DNA from: BQJU01 sp964015035
GTDB lineage: Bacteria > Bacteroidota > Bacteroidia > Chitinophagales > Saprospiraceae
Reading direction: 5' to 3'
Length of the DNA stretch: 64,000 nucleotides
NCBI GenBank assembly: GCA_964015035.1
Contig: CAXHCA010000008.1
Location: forward strand, 21,189-85,188
Part shown: in pieces, positions 33,693 to 42,434 of the stretch
Position numbering within the stretch: position 1 is the first letter of the stretch
Layout of the letters: every line of letters begins with the position of its first letter
Notes under the pieces: model-generated
Seen by the model: only the letters and a program-made list of their open reading frames with translations
What the model was told of the DNA's origin: nothing
The model's database searches: none
Position numbers and translations under genes: made by a program

Positions 33693-34124
33693 GGAGAGAA
33701 AATATCATGCTGAGCAACAATTGAAGAGGCTTTTTTGGACTATAAAAAAAGAAATTAGAAAAAAAATGATGTAAAATCTAGTCGTTTATAAGGTTAAAAC
33801 GAGCTTTTAAATGCAGAATTTTGAATAGATTTTAATTTTAAATAATTGATAGTTAATGAATTGTGTTTTCATTGACTATTTTTTTTGATACAGTAAAAGC
33901 ATAAATTGTACTTATTTTCGGGTAAGAAATGTGACATCTTTGTATTGTCAACGAAAGAGAACATATTAAGACGACCAAAAATTAAAGTTGACACGACCTA
34001 CTACTAACAAATTATTACGAACGTATTTTAATGACGACTTACTACTAACAAGGACGTAATCCCACGAATGCAAGTTATAATCTCATGAAGTTTTTGAAGG
34101 ATATCGATGGATATCCTTTTTTTT
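33693..34124 (+). ncRNA. AT-rich gap with a possible small RNA ending in a strong terminator
   Basis: Most of the 560 bp between cysM and rpe is non-coding. A 17-bp direct repeat CGACYTACTACTAACAA occurs at 33994-34010 and 34035-34051, 41 bp apart, upstream of a perfect terminator (34097-34124). A weak -7-like CATCTTTG lies at 33935-33942. The combination suggests a short transcript ending at about 34124. The exact 5' end cannot be fixed. Confidence 0.3.
34097..34124 (+). terminator. Intrinsic terminator upstream of rpe
   Basis: A perfect 9-bp stem AAGGATATC-GATG-GATATCCTT followed by a run of eight T residues. Confidence 0.88.
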
Positions 34125-34156
34125 GGTATGTAGATAGCCTCTCAAAGCTCTTTTCC

Positions 34157-34187
34157 AACCGATTAGGTAATCTGATCGGTTTTTTTG
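34157..34187 (+). terminator. Second intrinsic terminator upstream of rpe
   Basis: AACCGATTAG / CTGATCGGTT, a 10-bp stem with one G-U pair and a 5-nt loop, followed by T residues. Two tandem terminators isolate rpe from upstream transcription. Confidence 0.82.
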
Positions 34188-34221
34188 TTTGGGCTATTCC
34201 CTGATTTTTGCGGAATGTGTC

Positions 34222-34229
34222 TACCTTTG
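34222..34229 (+). promoter_or_regulatory. -7 box of the rpe promoter
   Basis: TACCTTTG is a full match to TAnnTTTG, 23 bp before the ATG at 34253 and just after the tandem terminators. No TTG at a good distance was found. Confidence 0.45.
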
Positions 34230-34252
34230 TCAAAGATAGAATATCATACATC

Positions 34253-34930
34253 ATGAAAAAACATTTGGTAGCACCTTCACTTCTTGCCGCAGATTTCACA
34301 CAACTCAATAAGGCTATCCAGCTTGTCAATGAAAGTGAGGCAGACTGGTTTCACTGTGATGTTATGGATGGTCGATTTGTGCCAAACATCTCCTTTGGCA
34401 TGTTTATCATCGAAGCCATTAAGAGGGAGGCTAAGAAACCGCTGGATGTGCACTTGATGATTGAAGAGCCCAGTCGTTATATTGACGCTTTTCGCAAGGC
34501 GGGAGCAGATGTCATTACGGTCCATTATGAGGCTTGTACGCATTTGCATCGGGTGGTTCACCAGATCAAGGAGAGTGGTGCGAAGGCGGGAGTTGCACTA
34601 AATCCGCACACGCCGGTGCATTTATTGGAAGATTTGATTGAAGATATCGATCTGGTGTTGATTATGTCGGTTAATCCAGGTTTCGGAGGCCAAAAGTTCA
34701 TCTATCAATCCATCCCCAAAATCCAGAAATTAAAGGAAATGATTACTGTTCGCAATACTCGTACCCTGATTGAAGTAGATGGTGGTGTGGGGTTACAGAA
34801 TGCACAAAAGCTACTAGAGGTTGGAACGGATGTACTGGTGGCTGGTAGTAGTGTATTTAAGGCGGATGATCCTAAAGCGGCGATCTCTAAACTCAAAAAT
34901 ATAGGACACGAGGTGGCAAAATTTGTGTGA
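34253..34930 (+). CDS. rpe: Ribulose-phosphate 3-epimerase
   Basis: 225 residues from the ATG at 34253 (MKKHLVAPSLLAADF); an earlier in-frame ATG at 34208 lies upstream of the -7 box and is rejected. TIM-barrel motifs: APSLLAADFTQL, WFHCDVMDGRFVPNISFG (metal-binding His/Asp), DVHLMIEEP, MSVNPGFGGQKF and IEVDGGVGLQNA (catalytic Asp). It interconverts ribulose 5-phosphate and xylulose 5-phosphate in the pentose phosphate pathway. Confidence 0.96.
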   Translation: MKKHLVAPSLLAADFTQLNKAIQLVNESEADWFHCDVMDGRFVPNISFGMFIIEAIKREAKKPLDVHLMIEEPSRYIDAFRKAGADVITVHYEACTHLHRVVHQIKESGAKAGVALNPHTPVHLLEDLIEDIDLVLIMSVNPGFGGQKFIYQSIPKIQKLKEMITVRNTRTLIEVDGGVGLQNAQKLLEVGTDVLVAGSSVFKADDPKAAISKLKNIGHEVAKFV

Positions 34931-34985
34931 TAAGCAGGGGGTAGGTGCGAGCTGTCAAAAGTTGGGTGCAAATGGTCCAACTCCT

Positions 34986-35013
34986 GACATCGGATTCCTG
35001 GCTTCTGATTCCT
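34986..35013 (+). repeat. Degenerate heptamer repeat
   Basis: Four contiguous 7-bp units: GACATCG, GATTCCT, GGCTTCT, GATTCCT. An imperfect unit AACTCCT precedes them. This resembles the short heptanucleotide repeats scattered through some Bacteroidota genomes. It lies in the leader of the TonB-dependent receptor gene. Confidence 0.5.
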
Positions 35014-35025
35014 AAAATAATACCT

Positions 35026-37560
35026 ATGCAGCGTTTTTTTGCTCTCTTGGGAGGGTTGTTGTGTGCCGTGGGACTCCAGGCACAGTCGGGAAAGGCGGTC
35101 GTTACCGGAATCGTGACAGATATCGAAAGTAAAGCACCCATTGAATTGGTAACGATCTATATAGAGGGGACCAATACGGCCGTAGAATCGGCGATCAATG
35201 GTCGCTATAGCATTGAGGTTCCGGCGGAAGAGGAAGTAACCATTGTATTTTCTCGCATTGGCTATAAAGAAACATCCACCAAACTCAGTCCGATGCCTCC
35301 GCGGAGCACTCGACAGGTAGATGCTTCACTGGCGCCGACTGATTCAGACATAGAGGTTGTCGTTCGCGAAAGCAAAATTGATGACGCCGGCATGATGCGG
35401 GAGGATGTTTCTCAGTTGAAGTTGCTTCCTACCACCACGGGGAACTTGGAAAGCGCCTTGCCGCACATTGCCCTGGGGGTAAGCAGCGGTTCCGGGGGGG
35501 AGCTGAGTTCTCAGTACAATGTGCGTGGCGGTAATTATGACGAAAACCTGGTATATGTCAATGATTTTGCCATCTACCGGCCGCAGTTGATTCGCGCGGG
35601 GCAACAAGAAGGACTTACCTTTCCCAATATTGATTTGATTCGTGATCTTTCCTTTTCATCAGGTGGCTTTGATGCCAAATACGGTGATAAGCTGTCATCG
35701 GTGCTGGATGTCAAATACAAACGCCCGGATAGCACCCGCGCTTCGGTAGGCATGAGTTTTCTGGGGGGATCGGCGCATATTGAAGGCAGCACAAAGGTGG
35801 GTAAAGGCGGCTATCGCCAATTGCGTTACCTGGCTGGGGCGCGATACAAAACGACCCGATATTTGCTGGGCACCTTGGATGTACAAGGGGAATATGTTCC
35901 CAATTTTGCCGATATTCAGGCTTATGTGACGTATGATATTAGTCGCAATTGGCAGCTGGGGGTTATGGGCAATTACAACAGTAGTGTTTACCGCTTCCGA
36001 CCAGAATCGCGGAGTACGGCCTTGGGATTGATTAATTTTGCGCTACAGCTTTTCAGCGTATTTGAGGGGCAGGAGGTAGATGACTTTACCACCAGTATGG
36101 GGGGGCTTTCACTTACCTATATTCCCGATCGGGATCACAATCCGTATTACCTGAAATTTTTGGGCTCTACGTTCCGCAGTGATGAAAATGAGCGCATCGA
36201 CATTATTGGCGATTATAGCTTGCGCGAAATTGAGACCAGTCTGGGTAGTGATGAGTTTGGTGAGGTTTTGTCAGAATTGGGAACCGGCACACAGCATCAG
36301 TACGTACGCAATTTTCTGGATATCCGGATTAGTAATATTGAGCACAAAGGGGGGATGGAATTCCAGCTTTATCCAGATAAGGACGAAACGACGGCCAGTC
36401 ACTTCCTGCAATGGAGTGTAAAACTACAGCAAGAAAATTTCGATGACCGCATTAATGAATGGGAGCGGCTGGATTCAGCAGGGTATTCGCTGCCTTACGA
36501 TACCAATCAGGTGCAGTTGTTTAATGTATTAAAAACGCAAAACTCGGCTTCTTCTAATCGCTTTTCGGCCTATTTGCAGGATACCTATACCTGGCGGAAG
36601 GAGAGTCGTGCCGAGATTAAGTTATCGGCTGGAGTAAGGGCCTCCTACTGGGATTTGAATGAGGAATTGATCATCTCACCACGTGCACAATTGCTTTACA
36701 AGCCATTGACCAGCAATCGTGATGTTTCTTACAGGTTGGCCGGTGGACTGTATTTTCAACCTCCTTTCTACCGGGAAATGCGGGCTTTTGATGGTACTGT
36801 CAACACTTCACTGCGGTCGCAAAAGTCGCTGCACATTGTAGGAGGGATGACTTTCGACTTTAATATCGGGAAAAACAATCCTAAGAAATTCCGCTTTATC
36901 ACAGAAGCATATTACAAACGCTTATGGGACCTGGTATCGTACGAAATTGAAAATGTACGCATTCGCTATTCCGGATTGAATGATGCTCAGGGGTATGTGG
37001 CAGGCGTTGACTTTCGCATCAATGGTGAATTTGTGCCCGGTGCAGAATCCTGGATCAATTTGTCGTTCTTGCAAGCCAAGGAAAAGCTGGACGGGGTGCA
37101 GCATTTGCAGCGCGAAGTTGGTCAATCAGAGGCCAGTGAAGTGGAATATGTCTCCCGCCCTACAGATCAATTTATGACCTTGTCTATGTTCTTTCAAGAT
37201 TATCTGCGGCGCAATGAAAATTTCAAAATGCACCTCAATTTTACTTTGGGAAGCGGCTTGCCGTTTGGGTTGCAAGGCAACAACCGGGTGTATCGAAATA
37301 CCTATCGTTTTTCGCCCTATCACCGGGTCGATATAGGCTTTTCAGTGGCCTTGTGGAAAGAAGAAAGTCGAGTGAAGAAACCGCATCATTTTCTACGCTG
37401 GACCCGCAATACCTGGCTCAGTCTGGAGGTTTTTAACCTCCTGCAGGTACAAAATCAGGCAGGAAATACCTGGATCAAGACCATTTTGAATCAGCAGTAT
37501 GCTATTCCTACTTATTTGACTTCCCGACGGATCAACCTGCGGTTGAGAATGGAATTTTGA
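35026..37560 (+). CDS. TonB-dependent receptor with carboxypeptidase-like N-terminal domain
   Basis: 844 residues from the ATG at 35026; an in-frame start at 34945 would place 27 extra residues before the signal peptide. Signal peptide MQRFFALLGGLLCAVGLQAQ, then a carboxypeptidase regulatory-like beta-sandwich (about 24-105, VTGIVTDIESKAPIELVTIY), a plug domain (about 115-225, SSQYNVRGGNYDENLVYVND with the typical NVRGG) and an outer membrane barrel ending in a C-terminal Phe (INLRLRMEF). No SusD partner follows, so this is not a SusCD pair. The ligand is unknown. The exb cluster of this window could energise it. Confidence 0.92.
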   Translation: MQRFFALLGGLLCAVGLQAQSGKAVVTGIVTDIESKAPIELVTIYIEGTNTAVESAINGRYSIEVPAEEEVTIVFSRIGYKETSTKLSPMPPRSTRQVDASLAPTDSDIEVVVRESKIDDAGMMREDVSQLKLLPTTTGNLESALPHIALGVSSGSGGELSSQYNVRGGNYDENLVYVNDFAIYRPQLIRAGQQEGLTFPNIDLIRDLSFSSGGFDAKYGDKLSSVLDVKYKRPDSTRASVGMSFLGGSAHIEGSTKVGKGGYRQLRYLAGARYKTTRYLLGTLDVQGEYVPNFADIQAYVTYDISRNWQLGVMGNYNSSVYRFRPESRSTALGLINFALQLFSVFEGQEVDDFTTSMGGLSLTYIPDRDHNPYYLKFLGSTFRSDENERIDIIGDYSLREIETSLGSDEFGEVLSELGTGTQHQYVRNFLDIRISNIEHKGGMEFQLYPDKDETTASHFLQWSVKLQQENFDDRINEWERLDSAGYSLPYDTNQVQLFNVLKTQNSASSNRFSAYLQDTYTWRKESRAEIKLSAGVRASYWDLNEELIISPRAQLLYKPLTSNRDVSYRLAGGLYFQPPFYREMRAFDGTVNTSLRSQKSLHIVGGMTFDFNIGKNNPKKFRFITEAYYKRLWDLVSYEIENVRIRYSGLNDAQGYVAGVDFRINGEFVPGAESWINLSFLQAKEKLDGVQHLQREVGQSEASEVEYVSRPTDQFMTLSMFFQDYLRRNENFKMHLNFTLGSGLPFGLQGNNRVYRNTYRFSPYHRVDIGFSVALWKEESRVKKPHHFLRWTRNTWLSLEVFNLLQVQNQAGNTWIKTILNQQYAIPTYLTSRRINLRLRMEF

Positions 37561-37589
37561 TGGGGGTAAATGGTACTAAATCGTTATAA

Positions 37590-37604
37590 ATATCATCATG
37601 ATAT
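37590..37604. promoter_or_regulatory. Palindrome ATATCAT-C-ATGATAT
   Basis: A perfect 7-bp dyad around a single C, 30 bp past the receptor stop and just before repeat copy C. It could be an operator or the stem of a short 3' hairpin; no T run follows. Confidence 0.25.
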
Positions 37605-37607
37605 CTA

Positions 37608-37780
37608 TAAGTGCTTGTTTGGAGGTCAACCTTTGGGCTGAAAAACAACACTTTTTCGATGACACATCGTTCTTTTTTTTATCCGTCTCGGCTCAGCCGA
37701 GATGCATTTCAAAAAACGCCTTGTTTCACCAAAAGAACGATGCTTTTCGCCAGCAAATCCAACCTCCAAATATGAACTAA
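37608..37780 (+). repeat. Inverted-repeat element, copy C (diverged)
   Basis: Left end TAAGTGCTTGTTTGGAGGT, right end AACCTCCAAATATGAACTAA. The central block GTCTCGGCTCAGCCGAGATG is intact. The two flanking blocks are replaced by an unrelated pair (GATGACACATCGTTCTTT and AAAGAACGATGC) that can pair with each other. It fills much of the 391-bp gap before the small membrane protein gene. Confidence 0.75.
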
Positions 37781-37951
37781 AAACTTCTCTACTTGTCGAC
37801 TTGTTTTACTCCTGACTTTTTTTGCGAATGCTCGTGACTTTCTACCTGTTTTGAGTCCAAATACAAAATAGTTGATAGAATAGTTTGATACGATGCTTTT
37901 CTGTCATATATTTATTATTTAAATACATGAAACGTCGAAATAACCAGAGAG

Positions 37952-38116
37952 ATGAGTGACGCAACTGAGAAAAAAAGAATCCTGTCCCGTTGGGATGTCA
38001 TTTGGCTAGTAGTCGTGTTTGCGATTCTGGCCTCTGTGCTACTGGATAAAATGGGCATGCCGATTGTCAATACCTCTGAACAAACGGAGATGGTTGATCA
38101 TCCGCACCGGGATTAG
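37952..38116 (+). CDS. Small single-pass membrane protein (54 aa), unknown function
   Basis: ATG at 37952, TAG at 38114-38116. The sequence begins MSDATEKKRILSRWDVIW, has one hydrophobic segment VIWLVVVFAILASVLL (about residues 16-31) and ends in the polar tail EMVDHPHRD. A purine-rich stretch (CCAGAGAG) lies before the start. The charge pattern (basic before, acidic after the helix) predicts the N-terminus inside. No family is recognised. It ends 11 bp before the convergent T9SS cargo gene. Codon use looks ordinary, but the short length keeps confidence modest. Confidence 0.6.
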   Translation: MSDATEKKRILSRWDVIWLVVVFAILASVLLDKMGMPIVNTSEQTEMVDHPHRD

Positions 38117-38127
38117 CAGATTTATTT

Positions 38128-39882
38128 TCACCCTCCCACGACCACAAATTGCTTAACCAGTATTTGGGAACTGGCATTGATCTGTATAGAATAGACGCCA
38201 GCGTTCAATCCTTCTAATGCGATATCTATTGCCGGCTGACCCATTGGCCATAGCCCCTGTTGTACAATTTGTCCAGTAATATTGGTTATCCTAAAGCTTT
38301 GAGGTTGGTGATGAACTCCTTTAAATTGAACACGTAGTACATCCTGCACTGGATTGGGAAATACGATCAGATCTACGGGATTGGCAATGACCTTTCTGGT
38401 ATCAATGGTAATATCAGTGCAGAGGCTATTGTTAGTATGATTGCCATCAATGTGATCATTGGGTAAGCTGGTCCAAAAACAGAGCTCTGCTAAATCTTCA
38501 AAAGGTAATCCTGGAACCTGCAAGGTTCCCCAATCCAAAACAGTGCTTTCTCCAGGGGACAATAAAAGATTTTCAAAAGTGTGGTTGATACTTGCCCGGG
38601 AGGGACAAATGAAGGCACAGGGGACAAAGGAGGTGTTTAAAGTGACGGATTCAAGTGTGGAGGTGCCCTGATTTTGAATCAGAATTTTGATGCCTTCCCA
38701 GGTCACTGTACCGGCTACACTTCCTGTGAAACCACAGGTGCCCAATGTGTCCAGTTGCATACTTTGAAAACTCACTTCTAAAATTGCGGCATCATCTGCT
38801 AAAGCGGAAGGAGTACCATCTAAAGCTGTAGCGTAGAGAAAAATATTACTGCCCCGATGCACCAAGGTTCGATTGTAAACATTGACTACCTCGTCGCTGT
38901 CGTAGGGGTCGGGCAATTCATTACCGGTGAAAATGAGTTGGTTATTGGCAATAATAAAATCATAAGGAATGAAATGAGGTTCTAAAAAAGTAAAGGAATG
39001 ATCCACCTCCAGATTATTAGTAACCCTGACCACCACCGGGCGTTCAGCAGCAGTTCTTCCCAAAAGAAAAATTAGTTGGTCTTCAATGAGAATTTTTGAG
39101 AAGGCCCCCTCCGCACTAAGATCTGCCTCGTCGATGGTATTTAGTTGGGCATCAAGCTTCGATAATTTTCCACTACTGAGTAGCCATAAGGTATTGTTGT
39201 CAGATGAAACTTGCAGCGTTTGACCACCGGTAACGGCAACTTCATCAATCGTTTCGCCTTCCAGGTTAACTTTTACGAGTCGATCTTCACTCAATACATA
39301 AATATGCTCATCTGGACCGAAAACGACTTCCTGGCTTTGGAATAATTCCCCTGGTGCCCAGAAGCTGGTCTCCCAAATGAGGCCTTCAGCCAGATCAAAT
39401 TTGATCAATTTACCAAAATCAGAGAGTACAGCTAGACTACCATCTGGCAGTTCACAAAAGCGATACATTCCCCATACTTCATGGAAGGAAAGCTGATTGC
39501 CCAGGGTATCATATCGAGCCAGGAATCCGGGGAGTCCGTAATCGCACCCCATGACCAAGCCAGCTACCAGTATATTGCCCGCATCATCTACTTCCATTGA
39601 TAAAACTTCCCCCAATTCGGTACCGGTTACATTGGTAATGCTTTTTTCCCAGATGAGGGTGCCGTTTTCATCTACCATCCTCAAATACGGAGAAAAAGAG
39701 GGATATCCCATAAATCCTCCTGTTTGGCCACCAATCACAAATCGATTTTCCCCCACCTCAACAATTTCATTGGCAAATGAAAAAAAGGAAGGTTGAAAAG
39801 CATAGTTAAAGTTTTGGGCGACTAGACATAGGTTGAGCGACAGGAAGAGTGCTAACAAGCAGATATGGGTTTTCATTTTCAT
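38128..39882 (-). CDS. Secreted T9SS type A cargo, beta-propeller-like
   Basis: 584 residues. Signal peptide MKMKTHICLLALFLSLNLCL, cleaved near VAQNF (ATG at 39882 or 39876). The middle (about 35-340) has repeated strands with VGENRFVIGGQTGGFMGYPS, LSMEVDDAGNILVAGLVMG and VVFGPDEHIYVLSEDRLVKV, typical of a propeller built from reporter-like repeats. A CARDB-like domain follows (about 390-490). The C-terminus is a type A sorting domain: VIVFPNPVQDVLRVQ-type start (VFPNPVQDVLRVQF), ITNITGQIVQQG and GLNAGVYSIQI. Exported by the T9SS; no enzymatic motif seen. Confidence 0.88.
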   Translation of the reverse strand: MKMKTHICLLALFLSLNLCLVAQNFNYAFQPSFFSFANEIVEVGENRFVIGGQTGGFMGYPSFSPYLRMVDENGTLIWEKSITNVTGTELGEVLSMEVDDAGNILVAGLVMGCDYGLPGFLARYDTLGNQLSFHEVWGMYRFCELPDGSLAVLSDFGKLIKFDLAEGLIWETSFWAPGELFQSQEVVFGPDEHIYVLSEDRLVKVNLEGETIDEVAVTGGQTLQVSSDNNTLWLLSSGKLSKLDAQLNTIDEADLSAEGAFSKILIEDQLIFLLGRTAAERPVVVRVTNNLEVDHSFTFLEPHFIPYDFIIANNQLIFTGNELPDPYDSDEVVNVYNRTLVHRGSNIFLYATALDGTPSALADDAAILEVSFQSMQLDTLGTCGFTGSVAGTVTWEGIKILIQNQGTSTLESVTLNTSFVPCAFICPSRASINHTFENLLLSPGESTVLDWGTLQVPGLPFEDLAELCFWTSLPNDHIDGNHTNNSLCTDITIDTRKVIANPVDLIVFPNPVQDVLRVQFKGVHHQPQSFRITNITGQIVQQGLWPMGQPAIDIALEGLNAGVYSIQINASSQILVKQFVVVGG

Positions 39883-40053
39883 AGTATTTATAATGAATAG
39901 ATAGTACTTATACCATTGGCGAAAGCGGTGACCATCAAAGCAATAGACGCTAATCTGAGGGGTAGCGTTGGGCGAGACGAGTTAGCATTTTGACAAAAAT
40001 AGGATAACCACTCAAAAAGTCACTGGTCTGGAAGGAAAAATCTTTCCTTTTCT

Positions 40054-40196
40054 CTAAGTGCATGTTGGGAGGTCATCATTCAGTCGCGGTAAAACCGGGA
40101 TTTTGGAACCTCACTTCGGCTATTTTTTCGGCCTTAGCGCTCCTAAGGGTTCAAAAAGGAGCCTTGCGAGAACCCAAAATCTGCAAACATGCGCTA
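40054..40196 (+). repeat. Inverted-repeat element, copy D (shortened)
   Basis: Left end CTAAGTGCATGTTGGGAGGT; right end GCAAACATGCGCTAATG. The first internal hairpin is absent. The second is reduced to GGTAAAACC. The central hairpin is the alternative form CCTTAG-CGCTC-CTAAGG (starting near 40132). It occupies the 391-bp gap between the cargo gene and the TerB-like gene; the remainder of that gap is featureless. Confidence 0.85.
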
Positions 40197-40273
40197 ATGC
40201 ACTTTTGAGCTCCTTGCCAGAAGTTACCCATAAAAATGACGTTTCCACTTTTTTACTGTGCAGTTGATATGGA

Positions 40274-40645
40274 CTACAGATCTAGGGTAAGGAAATGCTC
40301 CTTTAACTCCTGTTTAAAGCGGTCAATCACAGCTTGTTCTTCTGGTTGGATACCATCTTCACTGGCTTTGGCAATGACATCTAGTGCGTCAAAGAGCATG
40401 GCATATTCTTCGGCAGGTCCATAGGCCTTACACGTTTCCAGTGCCCGGTCAAAAGTTTCTGCCACGCTAGTATCTTTGGTCTTTTCATAATTAAATGACC
40501 ACTCAATGTCCGCGGCTCCAGGGATATGAGTAAGAAGGGCAACCAGCTTACTCGTTTCTTCAGCTTGTACAATACCATCCGATTTTGCAACAGCATAAAT
40601 CATTTCACCAATGGCACTGTAGAGTCGGTCTTTAGAAGGTCTCAT
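40274..40645 (-). CDS. TerB-like acidic helical protein
   Basis: 123 residues from the ATG at 40645 (MRPSKDRLYSAIGEMIYAVA); an upstream ATG at 40678 adds 11 unlikely residues. The pattern IGEMIYAVAKSDGIVQAEE and DVIAKASEDGIQPEEQAVID, with two acidic loops following helices, resembles the TerB/DjlA-like fold (tellurite resistance B family). Function is not known for such stand-alone members. A carboxymuconolactone decarboxylase-family gene lies 51 bp upstream on the same strand, probably one transcript. Confidence 0.78.
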   Translation of the reverse strand: MRPSKDRLYSAIGEMIYAVAKSDGIVQAEETSKLVALLTHIPGAADIEWSFNYEKTKDTSVAETFDRALETCKAYGPAEEYAMLFDALDVIAKASEDGIQPEEQAVIDRFKQELKEHFLTLDL

Positions 40646-40696
40646 GGAGTTTTTCTTTTGCTTACAAATTACAGACATTTTGCCAATCTAGCAATA

Positions 40697-41038
40697 TTAG
40701 GAGGCTTCTAACGCTTCCCAATACTCTACGGCCCTTCTGGTATGAGGGATACAAATCGAACCTCCCACCAGATTGGCGATGGCAAATACCTCAAATACCT
40801 CAGCACGTGTAACCCCTATTTCGTAGCAGGTGCCCAAGTGGTAGCGAATACAATCATCACATCGCAGTACCATAGAGGCTACCAGGCCAAGTAACTCCTT
40901 CGTTTTTTTATCTAATGCCCCATCCTGATAGGCATTGGTATCCAGATTAAAGAAGCGCTTCAGCACCTTGTTGTCCTCCCCCAGAATCTTTTGGTTCATC
41001 TGGCTTCGGTAGTCGTTAAATTCTTGAACGATTGACAT
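40697..41038 (-). CDS. Carboxymuconolactone decarboxylase (AhpD-like) family protein
   Basis: 113 residues. The core is LLGLVASMVLRCDDCIRYHL with the CxxC-x2-H signature (CDDCIRYH) of AhpD-like peroxidase-reductants, then VTRAEVFEVFAIANLVGG. The two Cys suggest a thiol redox role rather than aromatic degradation. It is upstream of the TerB-like gene on the same strand. Confidence 0.9.
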   Translation of the reverse strand: MSIVQEFNDYRSQMNQKILGEDNKVLKRFFNLDTNAYQDGALDKKTKELLGLVASMVLRCDDCIRYHLGTCYEIGVTRAEVFEVFAIANLVGGSICIPHTRRAVEYWEALEAS

Positions 41039-41113
41039 AGATTTGTTTTTATTGCAAGATAGCTAAAGGTGTAGAAAGAGGGAAAAGTTGGAGGAGTGGA
41101 TTGTTGGAGTTAC

Positions 41114-41142
41114 GTTTACTAAACTTTTAAAGTTTAGTAAAC
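41114..41142. promoter_or_regulatory. Perfect 14-bp palindrome in the gap before the CMD gene
   Basis: GTTTACTAAACTTT and AAAGTTTAGTAAAC flank a single T. It lies 76 bp upstream of the carboxymuconolactone decarboxylase-family gene start on the minus strand. It could be an operator. Both sides lack the T run of a terminator. Confidence 0.4.
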
Positions 41143-41218
41143 ATAAAACATAGCCCCATGTGGGTTGGTGTGGTCAGACACCAAAATTTACAAGGGTTTT
41201 GCCTTCTACTCAAAAAAA

Positions 41219-41254
41219 CATCCCGAATTTTCACTGTTAGGAAAATTCGGGATG
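41219..41254 (-). terminator. Intrinsic terminator of the secreted-protein gene
   Basis: A perfect 14-bp stem CATCCCGAATTTTC / GAAAATTCGGGATG with an 8-nt loop. On the minus strand it is followed by seven T residues, 50 bp past the stop at 41304. Confidence 0.88.
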
Positions 41255-41303
41255 ACTCATGTTTTCTGTATGAGCAACCTTTTACAACCCCCTCAAAATG
41301 GGG

Positions 41304-42434
41304 TCATTCAACATACACCGTTGCGGCATCTGTTGTACCCGATGAGAAGTTCTTTTTTTGATCCTTTGGGGCGAGGTCCCGACGATCATATAAGTTGATA
41401 ACTTGCGTTTCTTGTAGGAGGTTTCCCGCGCATTGGTCGTTGATGGTCCAGTGGCGGAGAAGTTGGATACCGCTGTCTGTTTTTTGAAATTCATCTTCCC
41501 AACTCAACTCCAGCTGATAAAAATTATTGTCTATAGAATATCGGTCTCCTTGAGTGTAAGGGTTTCCATCACGATCGATGAAGGGGTACCCCAATTGGGA
41601 AGGAGAGAGTTCTTTTTTTTCTGTTTCGGGAGCGAGTATCGCTCCACTTCTATTGGCGGGAAAAATAATATCGGCCAGATTTGCCCTTTCGAAAGTGACA
41701 AATTGTGGAAAGGTGATTTGTTTTTTGGTGGTATTCAAGGACCAATTTCTCACTTGGACACCTACCGCATTGGTCAAAAAGCGGAATCGGTGGATCAAGG
41801 CTTCGGCTAAATATTGCTTTGTGCCAACAAAACGCAGGGAAAATAGGTCGCCAGAATAGAGTAGGGGAGAAAAGAAAGGGTTGGGTCCGGCATACTTCCG
41901 CGAACGGAGCTGGCCGTTTACCCAAACCTCCAAATAAAGATTGGAGCCCCCAACGTTATCCCATTCAAAATTGATGTAACCCTCCGCGGGAATCGCAATT
42001 TGTAGTTGCAACTCACTTAGAGCATCAACTCGAACGAGTGCCTTATTGGCCCCTTCAACCAATAACGCATTGGGAGCTCCGGTGACATCTACCCCACCGT
42101 CACCATTTATCTTATACACCTCCCAATTGGAAGGTGAAAAATAGTCAGTCCATCCTTCTTGCTGACAGCCCAGTTGGTAATTCTTAGTACCAAACAATGC
42201 CAGGCTGGCAGCAGCACAGGATTTTTCAATTGTGGGCTCGGGGAATGTTTCTGCGCAGGTAGCATCCACGCAAAGTGTTGAGATGTGTCTAGGATTGACC
42301 AATACCTGACAGTCAGAATCGATGTTAAACGCGCTGGGGGAGGATATTGTGCTTTGGGAAAAAGCACCCGCTAACATGCAACTCCATATAAGGACTGCTA
42401 GAATAGGCCAATATAGTTTTATAGGCAAGATCAT
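41304..42434 (-). CDS. Secreted protein of unknown function
   Basis: 376 residues from the ATG at 42434. The signal peptide MILPIKLYWPILAVLIWSCM ends near LAGAFSQ. The mature part has four or more Cys in the first 100 residues (SDCQVLVNPR, LCVDATCAETFPE, KSCAAASLALFG), then a beta-rich region with AEGYINFEWDNVGGSNLYLE and LRSRKYAGPNPFFSPLLYSG resembling a carbohydrate-binding or CUB-like sandwich. No T9SS sorting domain is seen at the end (DAATVYVE), so it probably stays in the periplasm or uses another route. I recognise no family. Confidence 0.8.
   Translation of the reverse strand: MILPIKLYWPILAVLIWSCMLAGAFSQSTISSPSAFNIDSDCQVLVNPRHISTLCVDATCAETFPEPTIEKSCAAASLALFGTKNYQLGCQQEGWTDYFSPSNWEVYKINGDGGVDVTGAPNALLVEGANKALVRVDALSELQLQIAIPAEGYINFEWDNVGGSNLYLEVWVNGQLRSRKYAGPNPFFSPLLYSGDLFSLRFVGTKQYLAEALIHRFRFLTNAVGVQVRNWSLNTTKKQITFPQFVTFERANLADIIFPANRSGAILAPETEKKELSPSQLGYPFIDRDGNPYTQGDRYSIDNNFYQLELSWEDEFQKTDSGIQLLRHWTINDQCAGNLLQETQVINLYDRRDLAPKDQKKNFSSGTTDAATVYVE

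Noticed and set aside
33999..34051. Two TACTAAC sequences resembling a yeast intron branch point
   Set aside because: Coincidental in a bacterium; no group II or group I intron features are nearby.
35026..37560. SusC-like assignment for the TonB-dependent receptor
   Set aside because: No SusD gene follows and the protein is shorter than typical SusC proteins; it is better left as a general TonB-dependent receptor.
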